64,000 nt of DNA, taken from NCBI GenBank assembly GCA_963730375.1, contig CAVSRJ010000001.1:1-64000 (forward strand). The letters are read 5' to 3'. The notes beneath the pieces are model-generated. The model was given only the letters and a program-made list of their open reading frames with translations. It was not told where the DNA came from and made no database searches. Source of the DNA: UBA6224 sp963730375. Its GTDB lineage: Bacteria; Patescibacteriota; Saccharimonadia; Saccharimonadales; UBA4665. Below are positions 60,501 through 64,000 of the stretch, in pieces. The position numbers and the translations under genes are program-made. How positions within the stretch are numbered: the stretch's first letter is position 1; the number at the start of each line of letters is the position of its first letter.

Positions 60501-62089
60501 AACCCACCGTCGCTTGTCTCGACAATAGACTCTGCAACATCAGTGTTACTGGTGCCCCATGTCGTACTCCAGCTAAACGTACCGGTGCTTGTAAACTTCG
60601 CTACAAAGGCATCAAATCCGCCTGCGCCGAAACTGCTAGTAGACCCTGCGATAACTAGCCCGTTATCACTCGTTTCTGTGAGACTATTACAGCCACTCGC
60701 TCCGCCCCACAATTTAGACCAACTTAAACTTCCGGAACTGCTATATTTCACCAGGAACACATTACTACTGCCAGAGGTACCGGCGACCGCATACCCAGTA
60801 TCTGATGTTTGTATGACTTTTTTAGCAATATCATTGTTGGTACCTCCCCAAGTTCTACTCCAACTCAGCGTCCCAGAACTCGTGAACTTCGCGATGTACA
60901 TATCGTCTAACCCCCCACCGGTGTAGCTGGTGGTTGACCCTACCATGACATAGCCCCCATCTGCGCTCTGAATAACAGAGTATGCCCTGTCATTCGAGGT
61001 GCCTCCCCAGGTTTTGCTCCAGCTCATGGTACCGGTGCTATCATATTTTGCTATAAATGCGTCAGTTAGGCCCGTTCCAAAAGAAGCTGTTTGCCCAACG
61101 ACTATATAGCCGCCGTCACTCGTCAGCGCAAGGCTTTCACCAGTGTCATTCGAGGTGCCTCCCCAGGTTTTGCTCCAGCTCATGGTACCGGTGCTATCAT
61201 ATTTTGCTATAAATGCGTCAGACTGTCCTGCCCCAAAGCTTTTAGTGGTACCTCCCACAGCATATCCGCCATCAGATGTCTGTAAGATGGTAGAGGCAAC
61301 ATTGTCTTGAGTCCCAGTGCCTCCCCACTTGTTGGCAAATGTCACATCACCACTATCAGTATTATTGAACCAGCGGTATGCAGATTGATTAAGTACTATA
61401 GATGATGTATATGTTAGTGTAGCGTACACATTGGCAATCTGCAGCGTATCCGCCTGGCCAGATGGGTTACCGCTCCCCTGTTTGACTCGAGTAATCTGAG
61501 CTTGCATACTGTCGACAGCAGTTTGATTCCATGAGCCGTTAAATGTAGCTGTACATGCCGTCCAACTATTGTATGCGGGGGTACACGTTCCTGCTGTCTG
61601 CAGCGTGCCACTCACTCGCAGATTGATACTGAGATCGTCGAGGGTGCCACCGTTGGCATTCGTGGTGCTCTCCGCATAAACCCGCACCACAACTTGGGTA
61701 GCGGTCGACACGTCTGCGGGGGATGTCAGGCCGTATTCTTCGACTTCACCACCGCCAGTACTTCCACTGGTAGTAACGTAATCGGTGGTTTTGTCGGTTG
61801 TACCCTCATCTACAAAATCACAGTGCGTCCCGCCTGCGCAGGAGCCATCATTCGTTCCACCTGTAGCTGGCCAACCCGCTGTGACATCTGTGTTCGGAAC
61901 CAGGGTAACGCTAATGGCCGAACCAAACTGTGTACTAATAAAGAAGGTCGTCGCTATAACTCCTACTAATACACTTATACTCGTGGTTACCCAGCTATAT
62001 CGCCACTGTAAGTACTGCGAATTTTTAGCTCTTGCAAATCTTGCGTACTGTCGTAGTGCGGGTGTGATGTTTTTTAGATAATTTTTCAT
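57542..62089 (-). CDS. Giant surface protein with two seven-blade propellers and two stalks
   Basis: The 1515-residue protein has an N-terminal membrane helix (S-V-L-V-G-V-I-A-T-T-F-F-I-S-T) after a basic start. It is secreted or anchored. After a beta-rich domain come two copies of one module. Each module has seven 50-residue units of the type T-S-D-G-G-Y-A-I-T-G-Y-T-x-S-F-G ... F-I-A-K-Y-T-S-T-G-T-L-S-W-S-K-T-W-G-G, suggesting a beta-propeller. Then follow a C-x3-C, six 11-residue repeats (K-T-D-G-T-D-Y-T-S-T-x) and a sandwich domain with S-A-V-S-S-G-x-Y-x-D-V-T-x-S-T-T-x-R-Y-Y-x-N-P. No sortase motif is seen. It may bind host or partner-cell surfaces. It follows the upstream gene by 1 base. 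Confidence 0.85.
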   Translation of the reverse strand: MKNYLKNITPALRQYARFARAKNSQYLQWRYSWVTTSISVLVGVIATTFFISTQFGSAISVTLVPNTDVTAGWPATGGTNDGSCAGGTHCDFVDEGTTDKTTDYVTTSGSTGGGEVEEYGLTSPADVSTATQVVVRVYAESTTNANGGTLDDLSINLRVSGTLQTAGTCTPAYNSWTACTATFNGSWNQTAVDSMQAQITRVKQGSGNPSGQADTLQIANVYATLTYTSSIVLNQSAYRWFNNTDSGDVTFANKWGGTGTQDNVASTILQTSDGGYAVGGTTKSFGAGQSDAFIAKYDSTGTMSWSKTWGGTSNDTGESLALTSDGGYIVVGQTASFGTGLTDAFIAKYDSTGTMSWSKTWGGTSNDRAYSVIQSADGGYVMVGSTTSYTGGGLDDMYIAKFTSSGTLSWSRTWGGTNNDIAKKVIQTSDTGYAVAGTSGSSNVFLVKYSSSGSLSWSKLWGGASGCNSLTETSDNGLVIAGSTSSFGAGGFDAFVAKFTSTGTFSWSTTWGTSNTDVAESIVETSDGGLAYTGYGNAVGLGGGPVILIKLSSAGAFSWGKEWDGASGSYGYSIAQADDDGYVIAGSTFVGSSNQQVLLLKFTSTGSMTNCSTVCKTDGVDYTGIVKTDGVDYTSTTQTEGVDFNYTHHSDGVDYNSAMKADGTDYNSTKKTDGTDYTSTLTVLINSAPAIDVGAALAGQDTAATAPGDGTPFRLRLDMHVSGAQLAAGYFSYKLKYAEKGGAGSCSAVSSGTYSDVTDSTTIRYYNNPKAGNGLPLQTNAADPVHGADSNIAQSYHEYGTSIFTTTASVSAGQDGMWDFALVGQNTLQNTTYCFKVVKSDGTDLNTYTVYPEITTPAASFTQQSYRMFDGIDDQGVTFAEGWGGNGSDIARSVIHTSDGGYAMTGYTGSFPSNYDVFIAKFDSSGVLSWSKTWGATNGGYNTAYSIIQTSDGGYAIACSTSGYGAGNYDACLLKYTSTGTLSWSKTWGSAASNEEAYSIVQTSDGGYALTGRANATIGAGQDDVILLKYTSTGTLSWSKTWGGTSYEQGVSIIQTSDGGYAITGYSQSFTSGSKDMCLIKYTSTGTLSWSKTWGGAAGAEEGKSVVQTSDGGYAITGYTKSFGGDTTDVFIAKYTSTGTLSWSKTWGGSTDNYGFSIIQTSDGGYAVVGSTLFGYGSTDMFLAKFTSTGTLSWSKTLGYNSTDSAFSVVQTTDGGYVVAGYTYSFGGGTSVALLAKYKSDGSIAGCGTYCRSDGTDYTSTMKVDGTDYTSINKSDGTDYTSTNYSDGTDYTSVNESDGTDYTSTNYSDGTDFTSTTTTIVSVSGGIAAGAALAPENKPYDMPSISAVYFGVAVRVDNSGVSAGSQAFKLQYAIRGSAATCSAVSSGNYNDVTTSTTLRYYDNPNFGDPTTLLSGSNDLTDGSRTIKKQTYNESNNFSNSQSTIYAGEDAMWLLALSVDSGSLKGKDFCLRVATSGGSLLSTNAIGETAYAPLMDTYMGRGNWFNRQGIKQNLSL
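58139..58336 (-). repeat. 33-bp tandem repeat, stalk 2 (6 units)
   Basis: Six 11-residue units from residue 1252 (R-S-D-G-T-D-Y-T-S-T-M to Y-S-D-G-T-D-F-T-S-T-T). Confidence 0.9.
58340..59475 (-). repeat. Seven-unit propeller array 2
   Basis: Seven units of about 50 residues, each with a T-S-D-G-G-Y-A core. DNA identity between units is higher than in array 1, suggesting more recent homogenisation. Confidence 0.8.
60047..60244 (-). repeat. 33-bp tandem repeat, stalk 1 (6 units)
   Basis: Six 11-residue units from residue 616 (K-T-D-G-V-D-Y-T-G-I-V to K-T-D-G-T-D-Y-T-S-T-L). Confidence 0.9.
60250..61350 (-). repeat. Seven-unit propeller array 1
   Basis: Seven units; the fourth (S-G-S-S-N-V-F) is shortened and the sixth is divergent. 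Confidence 0.75.
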
Positions 62090-62090
62090 G

Positions 62091-64000
62091 TTAGAATTTG
62101 GCCTTGTAATCGAACTGGAAGGTGCTTAGCTGGGCAAACGCTGAACCGTCACTACTATTGCTAGCAAGGCGGAACTTTATAGTTATTATATCATTCGCCG
62201 CAAAACTACATCCATTTCCTGGATCGGTAAGCGATGCCTGTGTCCACGAACCAGTTGTGCTACCTGCTGATGGGAATGAAGAACTGTAGCAGTCGGTTCC
62301 GGCGGTGTCAAGAATGTCATATTTTACTGAGTTGCCAGCTGCATCCAAGCGGTAGAAGAGCTTGAACGTATTTGAGCCAGTGACGAAGCCATCGAAATCA
62401 CTTGGTAGTTGATATTGCATAACGACCTCATAATCTTCAGTTGCTCCCTGGTCTGTGGTCCAGGCATAGTAATTGTGTCGGCTACTAGAGTCATAATCAC
62501 TCGTCATGAATCCGATATGACCATTTCCGCTGGTACCCTGAGAGAATACAGCGCTTGGGAATTCTGGAACTATTTTTATGGTCTTGGTGTGACGGTAGGT
62601 GCCAGTGGCAACGTAACCGGAACCGTTCAAGGTGATGGTATTGCCGCCACTGCCGACGACCAAGCTTCCGAAGGTAACATTGCTGGTTGTGTTGATGTCC
62701 TGCGGCGTGCTGAGCGTAACAGTGCCCGTGGTTGTATTGACTGAAATCTGGTTGGTTGTGCCCTGGATGGTTACCGCACCGGTTTCGCCGTTCAGGGCGC
62801 TGACACCACCGCCACCGGCGCTGCCGGATACGGCACCAACGACGCGCCACCTGTTCGATGAGTTGTCGTAGACCAGTGTTATCGAGGCGTTGGTTGGCAG
62901 GGTTAGATCACTGCCAGTACCAGTCAGGATACGGTTGGCGGCTGTCGAGCCAGTGTTCGAGTTCTTGAGGATAGCAGACTGACTGGCTGCGTTCATGATG
63001 GTTAGTATCTGGCCGTCGGTGCCGGCAACGATACCCGTTAATGTCTGGGTGCTAGCCCCTGTTAGTCGGATGAGAGATGTTGTGCTAATTGCAGCATTGT
63101 TGGTCGTTCCGGTTGTACTAAAGTTGGTGCCCTTATTGAACGCGACTGCACCGGTGGAGGTCAACACTCCGTTGATCGTCACACCACCGTTCAGTGTATC
63201 GACAGTTAGTACGGCGTTGCTGCTCGCATCCTGAATCTGGAATGCCGCTACTGAGTCGGTCGAGTTCTGTAGCTTCATGGCACCGGTATCACTCAGCTCT
63301 AGCAGGTTGGTACCACCGCCGCCGAAGTTGTCGGTGCCAGCCGTAGCGATGTTGGCATATATTTCTAGTTCGGCACTGTAGTTTGGACCGTTGTCATCCG
63401 TCCAGGAGTGGCTGCTTAGGTTGGTGTAGAAACTGGAGGTGGCATCGTAGCGAGTATCGCCCGTGTAGGTAATGCCGCCGTCAGCGTCACGCCACCATGA
63501 GGTCCCTCCGTCGGTCGTAACTGCCAGCCAGTATGTGGTGCCGTTCGTAACAGCGAGCGACGAGGTAAGACTAATCGTATTCCAGCCGACGACCCCACCA
63601 TTATATGCGTTACTGTAGGCCAGAGGCGTACCGGTCGGCTTATTAGGCGAACCGCCGTTATCGGCGTATATCGCCACCTTCACTCCGGGCGTACCACTAT
63701 CAATGGAGGCAAGTTTGACCGCAACTGTATTGATGGTACCACTCGTGCTTGCAACAAATGAAGTTGCCTGTCCTTGACCCGCATTGTAGTCTTCCACATT
63801 GTCTGCGTCAGAATCGTTACCCATGATAGTACTACCACCTGCCGAGGTCGCACTAGATATCTTGAACTTGCCATCGCTACCATCGATGCCGGTGTAGAAT
63901 TGCGAGCCACCAGCGTCGTACTCGATACCGGTGTCACCGACACCGTTCTGTTGCAGTCGCAATGGCAACGAGTCGGTAGCACTGTTGTTAAAGCTGACGT
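62091..64000 (-). CDS. Large surface/tail-fibre-like protein (partial, 5' end outside window)
   Basis: The frame is open to the window edge and continues upstream as S-F-N-N-S-A-T-D-S-L-P-L-R-L, so this is the C-terminal part (about 635 residues). It has a jelly-roll-like domain (residues 60-190 of the visible part; V-A-I-Y-A-D-N-G-G-S-P-N-K-P), then G-x-T-x-N-G-V-L-T-S-T-G-A-V repeats as in phage tail fibres and adhesins. A C-terminal beta-sandwich ends F-Q-F-D-Y-K-A-K-F. No membrane segment is visible here. It is probably exported and co-transcribed with the propeller protein. Confidence 0.7.
   Translation of the reverse strand, partial: VSFNNSATDSLPLRLQQNGVGDTGIEYDAGGSQFYTGIDGSDGKFKISSATSAGGSTIMGNDSDADNVEDYNAGQGQATSFVASTSGTINTVAVKLASIDSGTPGVKVAIYADNGGSPNKPTGTPLAYSNAYNGGVVGWNTISLTSSLAVTNGTTYWLAVTTDGGTSWWRDADGGITYTGDTRYDATSSFYTNLSSHSWTDDNGPNYSAELEIYANIATAGTDNFGGGGTNLLELSDTGAMKLQNSTDSVAAFQIQDASSNAVLTVDTLNGGVTINGVLTSTGAVAFNKGTNFSTTGTTNNAAISTTSLIRLTGASTQTLTGIVAGTDGQILTIMNAASQSAILKNSNTGSTAANRILTGTGSDLTLPTNASITLVYDNSSNRWRVVGAVSGSAGGGGVSALNGETGAVTIQGTTNQISVNTTTGTVTLSTPQDINTTSNVTFGSLVVGSGGNTITLNGSGYVATGTYRHTKTIKIVPEFPSAVFSQGTSGNGHIGFMTSDYDSSSRHNYYAWTTDQGATEDYEVVMQYQLPSDFDGFVTGSNTFKLFYRLDAAGNSVKYDILDTAGTDCYSSSFPSAGSTTGSWTQASLTDPGNGCSFAANDIITIKFRLASNSSDGSAFAQLSTFQFDYKAKF

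Overview
This window most likely comes from a member of Candidatus Saccharibacteria (TM7) or a close Patescibacteria/CPR relative. That rests on the mix of genes and layout, not on a marker-gene search. The genes are tightly packed, with overlaps of a few bases. Many have a -10 box 6-8 bases in front of the start codon, so their mRNAs should be leaderless. The gene set includes class I LysRS, a short ProRS, heliorhodopsin, twin-propeller surface proteins, an FtsEX/CHAP hydrolase cassette and a type B L31. RF1 and RF2 are both present (PVT and SPF motifs), so UGA is a stop (code 11). This argues against Gracilibacteria/Absconditabacteria.

Layout. 0-11 kb: an accessory stretch with a partial GNAT acetyltransferase, an alpha/beta hydrolase, a flavin-binding PNPOx-like protein, a frameshifted DUF2207 membrane protein, an Ldh2-type dehydrogenase, GlyRS and seven soluble proteins I cannot assign. 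A 23-base element occurs three times between 6.5 and 8.4 kb. 11-16 kb: cation/proton antiporter, recO, a histidine-kinase-like and receiver-like pair that has lost both phospho-sites, a membrane-anchored protein, a 55-residue small gene, a methyltransferase and xseB. 16-20 kb: xseA, a flippase-like membrane protein, a divergent Trm11-like methyltransferase and rpmA. 20-32 kb: response regulator, pyrG, S41 protease, CHAP hydrolase, ftsX, ftsE, prfB, M16 peptidase, secA, hpf. 32-46 kb: serS, a Cas4/RecB-like nuclease, RNA m5U methyltransferase, HAD phosphatase, heliorhodopsin divergent from msrA, FMN reductase, zincin, lysS, greA, proS, CPBP protease, rseP, frr. 46-54 kb: tsf, rpsB, rpmE, prfA, prmC, HtrA, a membrane protein, an LCP protein, lepB. 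54.7-55.3 kb: a gene-free convergent region full of hairpins, including a perfect 28-base palindrome. 55.3-57 kb: parB-parA. 57.5-64 kb: an operon of very large secreted or surface proteins running off the end.

How the genes work together. The core is translation (four aaRS, L27, L31, S2, EF-Ts, RF1, RF2, RRF, HPF, PrmC), protein export and envelope quality control (SecA, LepB, RseP, HtrA, S41 protease, CPBP), and wall remodelling (FtsEX with its probable CHAP hydrolase; LCP ligase).

Most interesting are two leader regions, upstream of serS and proS. Each should begin with a leaderless mini-gene carrying Ser or Pro codons near its end. Each mini-gene stop lies exactly 43 bases before the synthetase start. 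In serS a 7-base anti-Shine-Dalgarno segment covers a Ser codon of the mini-gene. This looks like leader-peptide control of aminoacyl-tRNA synthetases. Also notable are the heliorhodopsin/msrA divergent pair, the phospho-dead two-component pair fused to the recO operon, and the duplicated seven-blade propeller protein with 6 x 11-residue stalks.
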